A DNA stretch of 64,000 bases, from positions 5,321,798 to 5,385,797 of the forward strand of contig NZ_SJOM01000007.1 of assembly GCF_004762045.1 (NCBI RefSeq), read 5' to 3'. This stretch comes from Mycobacterium sp. DL99. Its GTDB lineage: Bacteria; Actinomycetota; Actinomycetes; Mycobacteriales; Mycobacteriaceae. Position numbers and translations under genes: made by a program. Every line of letters begins with the position of its first letter. Within the stretch, counting starts at the first letter, position 1. The notes below the pieces were generated by a model, which had not been told where the DNA came from, searched no databases, and saw only the letters and a program-made list of their open reading frames with translations. Positions 1-8,899 of this stretch are shown one piece after another.

Positions 1-96
1 GCCGGCCTTGAGCATCAGAGCGGTGTGCTTGGTGCCCTCACCACCGGTGATGCCCTGGACGATGACCTTGGAGTCCTTGTTCAGAAAAATCGACAT
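1..96 (-). CDS. sucD: Succinyl-CoA synthetase alpha subunit, N-terminal part
   Basis: Only the first 32 codons are inside the window; the gene continues past the left edge. The reading begins MSIFLNKDSKVIVQGITGG and has the typical alpha-subunit start with the glycine-rich ITGGEG nucleotide/CoA-binding turn. With SucC it makes the TCA-cycle enzyme that interconverts succinyl-CoA and succinate with nucleotide triphosphate formation. The ATG is 12 bases after the sucC stop on the same strand, so the two are a sucCD operon. Confidence 0.95.
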   Translation of the reverse strand, partial: MSIFLNKDSKVIVQGITGGEGTKHTALMLKAG

Positions 97-108
97 GTCA
101 AGTGTCCC

Positions 109-1272
109 TTACTTGTTCGCCAGCTCGGCGGCCTTGTCGGCACCGGCGTCCATGGTCTCGGCCTGGACAACCAGAGGATGGTTGGCCTCGGCGAGAATCC
201 GCCGGCCCTCTTCGACGTTGTTGCCATCCAGGCGGACGACCAGCGGCTTGTTGGCCTCGTCGCCGAGGATCTGCAGCGCCTGCACGATGCCGTTGGCCAC
301 CGCGTCACAGGCGGTGATGCCGCCGAACACGTTGACGAACACGCTCTTGACCTGGCTGTCGTTCAGGATGACGTCCAGACCGTTGGCCATGACCTCAGCC
401 GAGGCGCCGCCGCCGATGTCGAGGAAGTTGGCCGGCTTTACGCCGCCGTGCTTCTCGCCCGCGTAAGCGACCACGTCCAGCGTCGACATCACCAGGCCGG
501 CACCGTTACCGATGATGCCCACCTCGCCGTCGAGCTTGACGTAGTTGAGGTCGTTCTCCTTCGCCTTGAGCTCGAGAGGATCGGTCGCGTCCTTGTCCTC
601 GAACTCGGCGTGGCCGGGCTGACGGAAATCGGCGTTGGCATCCAGGGTGACCTTGCCGTCCAGTGCCAGGATCTGGTCGTCAGGGGTGCGCACCAGCGGG
701 TTGACCTCAACCAGGGTGGCGTCCTCCTTGACGAACACCTCCCACAGCTTCTGGATGGTCACGGCCGCGGCGTCGAGCACCTCGGCGGGCAGGTGACCCT
801 GCTCGGCGATCGAGCGCGCGAAGGCGAGATCGACACCCTTGACGGCGTCGACGGGAACCTTGGCCAGCCGCTCAGGCTTGGTGGCGGCGACTTCCTCGAT
901 CTCCATGCCGCCCTCGACCGAGCACATGGCCAGGTAGGTCCGGTTGGAACGGTCGAGCAGGAACGAGATGTAGTACTCCTCGGCGATGTCGCTCGCCTCG
1001 GCCACCAGCAACTTTTTGACGACGTGACCCTTGATGTCCAGACCGAGGATGTTGGTCGCGTGGGTGAACGCGTCATCGGGGGTGGCTGCGTACTTCACAC
1101 CGCCGGCCTTACCGCGGCCGCCGACCTTCACCTGTGCCTTGATCATCACGGGCTTGCCGATTTCGGTGGCGATCGCCTTGGCGTCCTCGGCCGAGTCGGT
1201 CACGCGGCCCGGAGTCGTGGGGACGTTGTGCTTGGCGAACAGCTCTTTTGCCTGATATTCGAAGAGATCCAT
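109..1272 (-). CDS. sucC: Succinyl-CoA synthetase beta subunit (ADP-forming)
   Basis: A 387-residue protein, full length for the family. It starts [18 protein letters not shown], the standard SucC N-terminus, and has an ATP-grasp domain in the first two thirds and a ligase/CoA domain with the [14 protein letters not shown] and [11 protein letters not shown] segments near the end. It forms the alpha2beta2 or alpha-beta TCA-cycle enzyme with SucD, which follows 12 bases downstream. An AGGAAGC ribosome-binding sequence sits just before the ATG. The upstream spacer is shared with the divergent peptidase gene and holds a CRP-like palindrome. Confidence 0.97.
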   Translation of the reverse strand: MDLFEYQAKELFAKHNVPTTPGRVTDSAEDAKAIATEIGKPVMIKAQVKVGGRGKAGGVKYAATPDDAFTHATNILGLDIKGHVVKKLLVAEASDIAEEYYISFLLDRSNRTYLAMCSVEGGMEIEEVAATKPERLAKVPVDAVKGVDLAFARSIAEQGHLPAEVLDAAAVTIQKLWEVFVKEDATLVEVNPLVRTPDDQILALDGKVTLDANADFRQPGHAEFEDKDATDPLELKAKENDLNYVKLDGEVGIIGNGAGLVMSTLDVVAYAGEKHGGVKPANFLDIGGGASAEVMANGLDVILNDSQVKSVFVNVFGGITACDAVANGIVQALQILGDEANKPLVVRLDGNNVEEGRRILAEANHPLVVQAETMDAGADKAAELANK

Positions 1273-1544
1273 GTGCTTCCTAGATAGGCGTTGTCTGTCT
1301 GCGTTGACTTAGAAACTGCCCGGCCTGTACTTGCCGGACGGGCCCGCTGGCACTTTATCCACCACCGAGTGATGGATTAGCATCGCCTCCGGCTCATGTG
1401 GTAGATCTCACCGCCCATGGGAGGTGATACGGATCACATTCCGGCGCGGAATAGACCCATAAGTTGCCACCATCATTGGGATTTGGTTAACGTGCCTCTG
1501 GTCCAGATAACGTTCAGGTCACGACGAAGAAGGATTCTCGAGTC
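1273..1544. other. 272-bp divergent spacer between sucC and the M23 peptidase gene
   Basis: No gene is seen here. The stretch contains two overlapping palindromes. One is a near-perfect 20-bp inverted repeat (TCACCGCCC AT GGGAGGTGA, positions 1408-1427). The other is the CRP-like site at 1423-1438. A ribosome-binding sequence AAGAAGGA precedes the TTG start of the peptidase gene. Confidence 0.6.
1423..1438. promoter_or_regulatory. Candidate CRP (cAMP receptor protein) site
   Basis: GGTGATACGGATCACA matches the CRP consensus TGTGA-N6-TCACA at nine of the ten fixed positions. It lies about 150 bases upstream of sucC and about 105 bases upstream of the M23 peptidase start. Mycobacterial CRP uses this motif; its action here is inferred. 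Confidence 0.5.
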
Positions 1545-2633
1545 TTGCCGCAGCATCGTTCGTCCGCAGCTCCGCGAGGGGTGCCGACGGACGCGCGCCG
1601 GCACAGGCACCGTGTTTCACCTGATGAGCTGGACGCCGCAGAGGTCACCGACGTCATCCCGTTCAGCGCTTTCGAAGCGTTCGACGATCGCGCCGACGAA
1701 GATCACGGCGACTCAGATGACCGCGAATCAGGTGTGATCTACGCCCCCGAACTCGACGACATGGACGACACCGACGATCTGGTGCCCGTCCGCCTTGCCG
1801 TCCCCTCACGCTTCCGCCCCGACGCGGGCAGCGAGCGCAACCCTCGGTATGCCTACCGCGACAGCCACACCGATGTGAGCGACGGCATCGCCGCGACGGA
1901 CGTGATCAACATGTCCGGTCGCCGAGGCGCCCACCGCAAGGAGCACGCCGGCGCCGTCAAGAGCCGCCTGATGATCGCCGCCATGGCCGCGGGAGCCACC
2001 GCCGCAGGCGCCTACTCGTTGGGCAACCCCACCGAGACACAGGCGGACGACACGATCCTGGCGTCCGAGGGCACCCGCGTCGAAGGTGCGTCCGTCACCG
2101 GCTCGGTCGACGGAATGCAGATCGTCTCGGTCTCCTCGACCGCCGACACCTCGGTGCATGCCGAGGAGATCACCAAGGCCGCCGCCTTCGCACAGGAACG
2201 TGCCGAGCGCGAGGCCCGGCTGTCGCGCCCGCTGTTCGTCATGCCCACCAAGGGCTACGTCTGGACTTCGAACTTCGGCTACCGCTGGGGCGTGCTGCAT
2301 GCCGGCATCGACCTGGCGAGTCCGATCGGTACCCCGATCGTGGCGGTCTCCGACGGCGTCGTGATCGCCGCTGGCCCGACCGCGGGCTACGGCGCCTGGG
2401 TCAAGCTGCGCCACGCGGACGGCACCGTCACGCTCTACGGTCACATCAACACCTGGCTCGTCAGCGAGGGCGACCGGGTGATGGCGGGCGACCAGATCGC
2501 CACCGTCGGTAACCGGGGTTACTCCACCGGCCCGCACCTGCATTTCGAGGTTCTGCAGAACGGCACCAGCCGCATCGATCCGGTGCCGTGGCTGAACAAG
2601 AGAGGTCTCAGCCTCGGCAGCTATGTTGGCTGA
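1545..2633 (+). CDS. Membrane-anchored M23 (LytM-type) metallopeptidase
   Basis: A 362-residue protein. Residues 1-135 are an acidic, charged cytoplasmic region, about 138-158 is one hydrophobic anchor (IAAMAAGATAAGAYSL), and about 240-350 is a peptidase M23 domain. Both zinc motifs are present: HxxxD (HAGID) and HxH in GPHLHFEV, so the enzyme looks catalytically competent for cutting peptidoglycan cross-bridges. The TTG start is preceded by AAGAAGGA. The gene corresponds in neighbourhood to the conserved mycobacterial peptidase next to sucC. The GTG of the next gene follows its stop directly, so the pair is co-transcribed. Confidence 0.9.
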   Translation: MPQHRSSAAPRGVPTDARRHRHRVSPDELDAAEVTDVIPFSAFEAFDDRADEDHGDSDDRESGVIYAPELDDMDDTDDLVPVRLAVPSRFRPDAGSERNPRYAYRDSHTDVSDGIAATDVINMSGRRGAHRKEHAGAVKSRLMIAAMAAGATAAGAYSLGNPTETQADDTILASEGTRVEGASVTGSVDGMQIVSVSSTADTSVHAEEITKAAAFAQERAEREARLSRPLFVMPTKGYVWTSNFGYRWGVLHAGIDLASPIGTPIVAVSDGVVIAAGPTAGYGAWVKLRHADGTVTLYGHINTWLVSEGDRVMAGDQIATVGNRGYSTGPHLHFEVLQNGTSRIDPVPWLNKRGLSLGSYVG

Positions 2634-3323
2634 GTGAGCGACGACGGGCAGTTGGCAGCCGATCACCCCGACGAAGACGACGACCGCACTCGCATCATCA
2701 GGCGTCAGCCGCAGGAACCCGTTTCCAAGCCTGTACCGGTCGGCGACGAACCGCAGACCAGCATCATCCGGCGCCATCCGACGGGCGCCATTCCCACCGC
2801 AGCCGGCGCGGAACCCCAGACTAGTCTGATCTCCGGCGTCACCGGCAATGAAGCGCAGACGGGCCTTATCGGCCGTGCGAAGGATGACGCCAGGACGAGC
2901 TACGTGCCCCGCGTCCGGGCCGTGGCCATCCCCGACACCTCGGTGGGCACCGACCCCCGCACGGCGATCGTGGCGGCTACTTTCGCGGTCCTCAGCGGCT
3001 GGGCCACCGGCGTCATCGCCACCGATCTGATCGCCGGCTGGTGGCGCACCGACCGATTGTTCTGCGTGGCCATCGGTTTCCTAGCGGCGATTTCGGCTGC
3101 AGCAACCATCGGCGGGCTCATCGCATTGTTGCTGCGGCGGCGCATGGGCCGGCTGCTGGTCATCGTCGGCGCCGTCATCGGTCTGCTGATCTTCGCCAGT
3201 CTGTTCATCGCCGGGGCCCGACTGCATCCGGTCGTCTACGCGATGCCGGCGCTTCCGCTGACCGCCATCCTGTTCACGGCGCTACCCTCGACCGGGCGCT
3301 GGAGTGCGCGGAGTCAAGTGTGA
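2634..3323 (+). CDS. Four-helix membrane protein with IIRR-type N-terminal repeats
   Basis: A 229-residue protein of unknown function that starts with GTG immediately after the peptidase stop codon, implying translational coupling. Residues 15-95 contain short diverged repeats (RTRIIRRQP, TSIIRRHP, TSLISG, TGLIGR) in a hydrophilic, probably disordered region. Four hydrophobic segments follow at about 104-130, 139-163, 170-193 and 200-220. No catalytic motif is visible. The linkage suggests a partner or regulator of the envelope peptidase, but this is inference. Confidence 0.75.
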   Translation: MSDDGQLAADHPDEDDDRTRIIRRQPQEPVSKPVPVGDEPQTSIIRRHPTGAIPTAAGAEPQTSLISGVTGNEAQTGLIGRAKDDARTSYVPRVRAVAIPDTSVGTDPRTAIVAATFAVLSGWATGVIATDLIAGWWRTDRLFCVAIGFLAAISAAATIGGLIALLLRRRMGRLLVIVGAVIGLLIFASLFIAGARLHPVVYAMPALPLTAILFTALPSTGRWSARSQV

Positions 3324-3347
3324 AGGCATACGCCCCGGAGAAGTCCC

Positions 3348-4550
3348 CTAGAACCTGACCGGCAACCTCGCCCAGCCGCGAACACTGGACGTGTGGGCGC
3401 GAAAAGCATTGGGATAGTCGACTTCCCAGTCCGTCCACCGCTTCAGGACTTCCTCGAACGCGACCCGGGCCTCCAGCCGGGCCAGCGCCGAGCCCAGGCA
3501 GAAATGCAGGCCCTGGCCGAAGCTCAGATGACCGCCCGTGCGGTGGATGTCGAAGCGGTCGGGATCGGTGAACTTCGACTCGTCGCGATTGGCCGATCCG
3601 TTGAGCAGCAGCATGTATGAGCCCTCGGGGATCGCCTGCCCGTAATGCTCGACATCCTGAGCGACGTACCGGGCCTGCACCGGTGACGGCGGTTCGAAGC
3701 GCAACGTCTCCTCCACCGCACCCGGGATCAGGCTCGGATCGGCCACGAGCTCGCGCCGTTGGTCGTGATGCTCGCCGAGCAGCTGCCCCATGAAACCGAT
3801 GAGCCGAGCGGTGGTTTCGTTGCCCGCGCCCGCGATCATCGCGGTGTACGCGAGCACCTCGGTGCGGGTCAGCAGCCGCTGCCTTCCGGCCCCGTCATCC
3901 ACCTCCGCGGTGAGCAGATCGGTCATCAAGTCATCGGACGGATGGGATGCCCGCCATTCGATGTACTCGGCGAACATCGTGATGGCGTCCTGGAAGATCG
4001 TCGGGCTGACCCCGTCGGCACTGGCATCGACCGAGGCGACCGTGATGGCCTTGTCGTTACGATCCCGGATGCTCTGCTGCTCTTCCTCGGGAATGCCCAG
4101 CAGATAACCGATGGTCCGCATGGGCATGAACGCCCCGAGGTCCGCGACGAAGTCCAGACCGTCCTGCCCGCGCAGGGGGTCCAGCGCTTTCGCGCAAAAG
4201 TCGCGGACCAGGTCCTCGACCGCCAGCATGCGGCGTGGCGTGAAGACCCGGGACAGCAGCCGACGGTGCAGATCGTGCAGTGGCGGGTCCTCGAACAGCA
4301 GGATGCCCGGCGGGACCTCGATTCCGCTGAACAGGATGTCGGCCGTGGTGCCGCGCCCCGATCGATACGCCTGCCAGTTGGGCAGCTCCCGAACCACATC
4401 GTCCCAACGACTCAGCGCATAGAAGTTGTACTTCTCGTTGAAGTAAAGCGGCGCCTCGCTGCGCATCCGCTTCCAGATCGGATACGGGTCATCGTCGATG
4501 TCGTTGTCGAATGGGTCGTAGTAGAGCTCCACCGCCTGTTGCGTCGTCAC
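3348..4550 (-). CDS. Cytochrome P450
   Basis: A 400-residue soluble bacterial P450. The I-helix oxygen-binding motif AGAGNETT, the K-helix ExxR (EETLRFEPPSP) and the heme-ligand loop FGQGLHFCLGSALARLE are all present. The GTG start (VTTQQAVELYYDP) was chosen because it gives the usual family length and has GGAGGA/GGGGAAG upstream; an in-frame ATG at 4619 would add 23 untypical residues. It is monocistronic and converges on the membrane-protein gene. Substrate cannot be read from sequence; mycobacterial P450s often act on lipids or steroids. Confidence 0.93.
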   Translation of the reverse strand: MTTQQAVELYYDPFDNDIDDDPYPIWKRMRSEAPLYFNEKYNFYALSRWDDVVRELPNWQAYRSGRGTTADILFSGIEVPPGILLFEDPPLHDLHRRLLSRVFTPRRMLAVEDLVRDFCAKALDPLRGQDGLDFVADLGAFMPMRTIGYLLGIPEEEQQSIRDRNDKAITVASVDASADGVSPTIFQDAITMFAEYIEWRASHPSDDLMTDLLTAEVDDGAGRQRLLTRTEVLAYTAMIAGAGNETTARLIGFMGQLLGEHHDQRRELVADPSLIPGAVEETLRFEPPSPVQARYVAQDVEHYGQAIPEGSYMLLLNGSANRDESKFTDPDRFDIHRTGGHLSFGQGLHFCLGSALARLEARVAFEEVLKRWTDWEVDYPNAFRAHTSSVRGWARLPVRF

Positions 4551-4745
4551 CGATCCACTTCCCCGTCCTCCGTACCAAATAGTTGTTCCAACGTACTGTG
4601 GGACGCGTCCGCCGGTCAATCACCCGCTCACAGCGAGTTAACAGTCAGCCTGAGCCAAACCGTCGACCCGAAATCGGGCCGGGAGTCTACTTGGGCGGAT
4701 TCGCGTGTGTGCTCACGCATTGACACCCTTCGGAGGCCCGCTCCC

Positions 4746-5705
4746 ATGTTCAACCGCTTGTTGCGCACCGCCTTTGCGCTCACCCTCATCACCACGGCGA
4801 TCTCCTGCAGCAGCAACGACGACAACGCCGCGGGCTACACGCTGCGGGTCGGCGCCACGTCGGTGACCGGGACTCCCGCGGGCTCGCTGGGCTGGGGTGA
4901 CAAGCAGGGCATCCTCACCGAGCAGCTGAAATCCGCGGGCGTCGGCAAGATCGAGTACTCGTTCTTCCAGTCCGGCAGCGATGTCGCCTCGGCCCTGTTC
5001 GCCGGCGCCATCGACGTGGCCGCCATCGGCGACAACCCGGCCCTGCGCGCCCGCAGCCGAGATCCGAAAGTGGTTCTGCTGTCGCTTGATTCGATCAACG
5101 GCGACGCGTGGCTGGTGGGCGCCAAGGGCGGCCCCACCGAGATCAAGGGCTTGGTCGGCAAGGACATCACCGCCCCGCAGGGCACCATCCGTGACCGCGC
5201 CGCCCGCCAGCTGATCGATGCCGCCGGCCTGACCGACCAGATCCACGTGCGGGACGTGCCGACGCCCGAGTCCATCGCCGGGCTGAGTTCCGGCAAGATC
5301 GACGCGGCCATCCTGACCGGCGCCAGCGCGGCTGAGCTGGAATCCAAGGGCTTCCCGATCATCGACAGCCTGTCGCGTCACGGCTTCGGCAGCACCGGCA
5401 CCAACATCGCGCTCACCTCGTTCACCGACGCGCATCCGGAGTTCGTCGGCGCCTGGCAACAGGCCGTCACCACCGTCAACCGCGACATCACCGAGAACTT
5501 CGACGACTACCTGGCCTGGGTCGCGAAAACCGACGACACCGACCTGAAGTTCGTGCAGAAGTCCACGCAGGCTGACGAATTCAATACCGAACCGTTCCCG
5601 GCGGCCGGTGTGGACCAACTCGAAGCCGCATACAAGTTCCTCAACGCCGACGGATCGTTCGACAACGAATACTCGGTCCGCGAGTGGGCCGGAGCCAAGT
5701 CGTGA
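4746..5705 (+). CDS. ABC transporter substrate-binding lipoprotein, sulfonate/taurine type
   Basis: A 319-residue secreted lipoprotein: basic N-terminus, hydrophobic stretch and lipobox ending AISC, then a periplasmic-binding fold of the SsuA/TauA/NMT1 class (SGSDVASALFAGAIDVAAIGD is the typical lobe-1 segment). It should capture an oxidised-sulfur or similar small anion for the permease and ATPase encoded next. GGAGG lies ten bases before the ATG. The stop overlaps the permease GTG. The open frame continues upstream, including a short segment VCSRIDTLRRP, discussed as a finding. Confidence 0.88.
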   Translation: MFNRLLRTAFALTLITTAISCSSNDDNAAGYTLRVGATSVTGTPAGSLGWGDKQGILTEQLKSAGVGKIEYSFFQSGSDVASALFAGAIDVAAIGDNPALRARSRDPKVVLLSLDSINGDAWLVGAKGGPTEIKGLVGKDITAPQGTIRDRAARQLIDAAGLTDQIHVRDVPTPESIAGLSSGKIDAAILTGASAAELESKGFPIIDSLSRHGFGSTGTNIALTSFTDAHPEFVGAWQQAVTTVNRDITENFDDYLAWVAKTDDTDLKFVQKSTQADEFNTEPFPAAGVDQLEAAYKFLNADGSFDNEYSVREWAGAKS

Positions 5706-6580
5706 CCGCAGCCGTCACCAGCACCACGGCAGTCCGGACAGCGGCCACGCCCCTGGAACTCGTCGAGGTCGTCGGCGGCAGCAGTCGGCGAAAAGGCCTG
5801 TGGGCGCGCCTCCCCCGACCGGTACGCCGGCTGATGGGCCCGGCACTGATCCTGGCGGCCTGGACCATCGGCTCGACGACGGGGCTCCTCAACACCGACC
5901 TGTTCCCACCCCCGACCGAGGTCGCGGCCACCGCGTGGCGGCTGCTCGGTGACGGCCAACTCGCCACCCATGTCGGCGCCTCGGCCGTCCGCGTGCTGAC
6001 CGGCACGGTGCTGGGCATCCTCATCGGCGTCCTGCTCGCGGTCGTCGCCGGACTCACCCGCACAGGCGAGGACCTGCTCGACTGGACCATGCAGATCCTC
6101 AAGGCCGTACCGAATTTCGCGCTGACACCACTGCTGATCATCTGGATGGGTATCGGTGAGGGTCCCAAGATCGTGTTGATCACCACGGGTGTGGCGATAG
6201 CGATCTACATCAACACCTATTCGGGTATCCGCGGCGTGGACCGGCAACTCGTCGAGATGGCGCAAACCTTGGAAGCTTCGCAGCGGACACTCATCTCGCA
6301 GGTAATCCTGCCCGGGGCGATGCCGAATTTCCTTGTGGGCCTGCGGCTCGGGCTTTCCAGCGCGTGGCTGAGCCTGATCTTCGCCGAGATGATCAACACC
6401 ACCCAGGGCATCGGCTACCTGATGTCACGGGCCCAGACCAACCTGCAGTTCGACGTCTCGCTGCTGGTGATCGTCATCTACGCGGTGGCAGGACTGCTGT
6501 CCTACACACTGGTGCGGGCCTTGGAACGGCTGCTGCTGTCGTGGCGTAACGGATTCGAGGGACTCGGAGCCGAGGGATGA
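5702..6580 (+). CDS. ABC transporter permease, SsuC type
   Basis: A 292-residue membrane protein with about six helices and the BPD-type inner-membrane permease domain. The EAA loop that docks on the ATPase is visible (EMAQTLEASQRTLISQVILPGAMP). The GTG start overlaps the TGA of the binding protein (GTGA), and its own TGA overlaps the ATG of the ATPase (ATGA). It is therefore the middle gene of a tightly coupled importer operon for sulfonate-like substrates. Confidence 0.92.
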   Translation: MTAAVTSTTAVRTAATPLELVEVVGGSSRRKGLWARLPRPVRRLMGPALILAAWTIGSTTGLLNTDLFPPPTEVAATAWRLLGDGQLATHVGASAVRVLTGTVLGILIGVLLAVVAGLTRTGEDLLDWTMQILKAVPNFALTPLLIIWMGIGEGPKIVLITTGVAIAIYINTYSGIRGVDRQLVEMAQTLEASQRTLISQVILPGAMPNFLVGLRLGLSSAWLSLIFAEMINTTQGIGYLMSRAQTNLQFDVSLLVIVIYAVAGLLSYTLVRALERLLLSWRNGFEGLGAEG

Positions 6581-7323
6581 GCACCGTCGTCGAGGTACAC
6601 GGCCTGCAGCGCGCATTCGGCGATCAGCAGGTGCTCAAGGATCTCGAATTGCAGATCGAGGACGGCGAATTCGTCGCGATGCTGGGGCGGTCCGGTTCCG
6701 GCAAGAGCACCTTGCTGCGCGTGCTGGCCGGCCTCGACAGCCAGGTCACCGGATCGGTGCGGGTCCCCCGCTCCAGGGCGGTGGTGTTCCAGAACCCGCG
6801 GTTACTGCCGTGGCGGCGCGCCCTCGCCAACGTGACCTTCGCCCTGCCTGACGCCGGACCCGACGCCCCCAGCCGGGCCGCTCGGGGACGCGCCGCACTC
6901 GAGGAGGTGGGTCTGGCCGACAAGGCCGTCGACAAAAGCAGAGCCTGGCCCCTCTCTCTTTCCGGCGGTGAGGCACAACGTGTTTCACTGGCACGCGCCC
7001 TGGTCCGCGAACCCGACCTGTTACTGCTCGATGAGCCGTTCGGCGCGCTCGACGCGCTGACCCGGCTCAAGATGTACGGGCTGCTGCACGAATTGTGGTC
7101 ACGCCGGCACATGGCAGTCCTGCACGTCACCCATGACGTCGACGAGGCGATCCTGCTGGCCGACCGGGTGGTGGTGCTCTCGGGCGGACGGGTCTCACTC
7201 GACCGCCGCGTCGAGTTGCCCTTCCCCCGCACCCGCAGCGATGACGGATTCGACGACCTGCGCCGTGCGCTGCTGGCCGAACTCGGCGTCCGAGAAGAGG
7301 TAGGTCATGACCGCTCCCGCTGA
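6577..7323 (+). CDS. ABC transporter ATP-binding protein, SsuB type
   Basis: A 248-residue ABC ATPase. Walker A GRSGSGKST, Q-loop QNPRLLPWRR, signature LSGGEAQRVSLARAL, Walker B LLLLDEPFGALD and the switch histidine (HVTHDVDEA) are all present. PWRRALANV after the Q-loop is typical of nitrate/sulfonate/taurine importers. It begins inside the permease stop and its end overlaps the flavoprotein gene by 17 bases. Confidence 0.94.
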   Translation: MSTVVEVHGLQRAFGDQQVLKDLELQIEDGEFVAMLGRSGSGKSTLLRVLAGLDSQVTGSVRVPRSRAVVFQNPRLLPWRRALANVTFALPDAGPDAPSRAARGRAALEEVGLADKAVDKSRAWPLSLSGGEAQRVSLARALVREPDLLLLDEPFGALDALTRLKMYGLLHELWSRRHMAVLHVTHDVDEAILLADRVVVLSGGRVSLDRRVELPFPRTRSDDGFDDLRRALLAELGVREEVGHDRSR

Positions 7324-8899
7324 CCCCGACGCCCTGAGCACCGATGTCCTGGTGATCGGCGGCGGCCCCGCAGCCACCTGGGCCGCCATCTCGGCCACCG
7401 AATCCGGGGCCCGGGTCATCCTGGTGGACAAGGGGTATTGCGGCACCAGCGGGGCGACCGCCGCCGGCGGCAACAACCTGTGGGCGATCGGGCCCGGCCC
7501 GCGGCGCGAGGATTCCGTACGTGAACGCGAACTGGCTGCCGGCCGGATCACCGACTCCGAGTGGATGTTCCGGGTGCTGGCCACCTCATGGGACCGGCTC
7601 GGACACCTCTCCGAGTGGGGCTACCCGTTCCCGGTCGGTGCCGACGGTCGCGAGATGCGCAGCAGCCTACAGGGCCCCGAGTACATGCGCCGCATGCGCC
7701 GCAAGGCCCATCGCAGCGGCGTACGCATCCTCGATCACCACCCAGCGCTGGAACTGACCGCCAACCGCGACGGCGTCATCACCGGCGCCACGGGCATCGC
7801 GCGCCAGGACGGCGGCCGGCCGTGGCGGATCACCGCGGGCGCCGTCGTGCTCGCCACCGGCGGAACCGCCTTCCTGTCCGGGACGTTCGGCACCAACGTC
7901 GACACCGGCGAAGGTCTCCTGATGGCCGCCGAACACGGGGCGCACCTGTCCGGAATGGAGTTCTGCACCGCCTACGCGCTGGCGCCCGAATGGGGCGTAC
8001 ACACCAAGGGTCGAATGCTGCAGTGGGGCAGCTTCTATGACGAGCACGGCCGTCCGTTCACCACCCAGCGCGGGCTGAGCGGACGCCAGGACGCCCAGCG
8101 GGCGCTGACCCGCGGCGAGCGGGTGTTCGCCCGCCTGGACCGGGCACCCGAACACCTCCGTCAGACCATGCGCGACGCCCAGCCGAACTACTTCCTGCCG
8201 CTGGACAAGGCCGGCATCGACCCGTTCACCACCGCCTACCCGGTCCGGATGGTCTACGAAGGATCGGTGCGCGGCACCGGTGGCCTGCGACTCGTCGGGC
8301 CCGATTGTGCGACAACGGTTCCCGGCCTGTATGCGGCAGGTGACGCGGCGACCCGCGAGCTCATCACCGGCTCGCTGTCCGGCGGCGGCAGCCGCAACGG
8401 CTCGTGGGCGATCGCCTCTGGCACCTTCGCCGGCCGCGGTGCCGCCGAGTTCAGCCGCACCCGGCGCGGGCACGTGGCCGGGTCCGCCTCGATCACCCCG
8501 CGCTCACGGATCGGCGCACCCTCCGTCGAAGAGGTGGTGGCTGCCGCGCAGTCGCACGTCCTGCCACCCCAGCGCAGCTACCTGAAATCCGAACAGCGGC
8601 TTCAAGAGTCCGCCAATGCGCTGGAGACCCTGTGGCGCGACATCGCCGGCGGCCTGGCCCCGCTGCCGGCCCGCGACGTCTACAAACTGCGCCAGGCGGA
8701 GGCCATGGTGGCCGCGGCGCGCTGGATCACCGCCGCATCCCTGGCCCGGCCCGAAACCCGCGGCCTGCACCGCCGCGAGGACCTGCCCGATTCCGATCAC
8801 CGCTACGAGCACCGCATCCTGGTCGGCGGCCTGGACCAGGTCTGGACCGTGCCCGATCCCGTTGCCCCGCGGCTCATCTCCTCGGAGGCAGTGGCGTGA
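7307..8899 (+). CDS. FAD-dependent oxidoreductase of the fumarate reductase / AprA class
   Basis: A 530-residue flavoprotein. The N-terminal Rossmann motif is VLVIGGGPAATWAA, followed by an STSGATAAGGNN-like flavin-attachment region (CGTSGATAAGGNNLW). A second FAD element, GLYAAGDAATRELITGSLSGGG, is near residue 340. The C-terminal about 130 residues are helical, like the capping region of fumarate reductases and APS reductase alpha subunits. The ATG lies inside the end of the ATPase gene with an AGAGG sequence before it, and a ferredoxin gene overlaps its end. I infer an oxidoreductase acting on the imported sulfur compound; the reaction is unknown. Confidence 0.82.
   Translation: MTAPADPDALSTDVLVIGGGPAATWAAISATESGARVILVDKGYCGTSGATAAGGNNLWAIGPGPRREDSVRERELAAGRITDSEWMFRVLATSWDRLGHLSEWGYPFPVGADGREMRSSLQGPEYMRRMRRKAHRSGVRILDHHPALELTANRDGVITGATGIARQDGGRPWRITAGAVVLATGGTAFLSGTFGTNVDTGEGLLMAAEHGAHLSGMEFCTAYALAPEWGVHTKGRMLQWGSFYDEHGRPFTTQRGLSGRQDAQRALTRGERVFARLDRAPEHLRQTMRDAQPNYFLPLDKAGIDPFTTAYPVRMVYEGSVRGTGGLRLVGPDCATTVPGLYAAGDAATRELITGSLSGGGSRNGSWAIASGTFAGRGAAEFSRTRRGHVAGSASITPRSRIGAPSVEEVVAAAQSHVLPPQRSYLKSEQRLQESANALETLWRDIAGGLAPLPARDVYKLRQAEAMVAAARWITAASLARPETRGLHRREDLPDSDHRYEHRILVGGLDQVWTVPDPVAPRLISSEAVA

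Noticed and set aside
25-1287. 420-codon plus-strand frame opposite sucC.
   Set aside because: It is the mirror of a certain sucC gene; the translated sequence is Val/Gly/Leu/Asp-rich with no domain.
4565-4595. AACnnGTT-like bases upstream of the P450 considered as a KstR box.
   Set aside because: The fixed positions of TNNAACNNGTTNNA are not met, unlike at 25054 and 39950.
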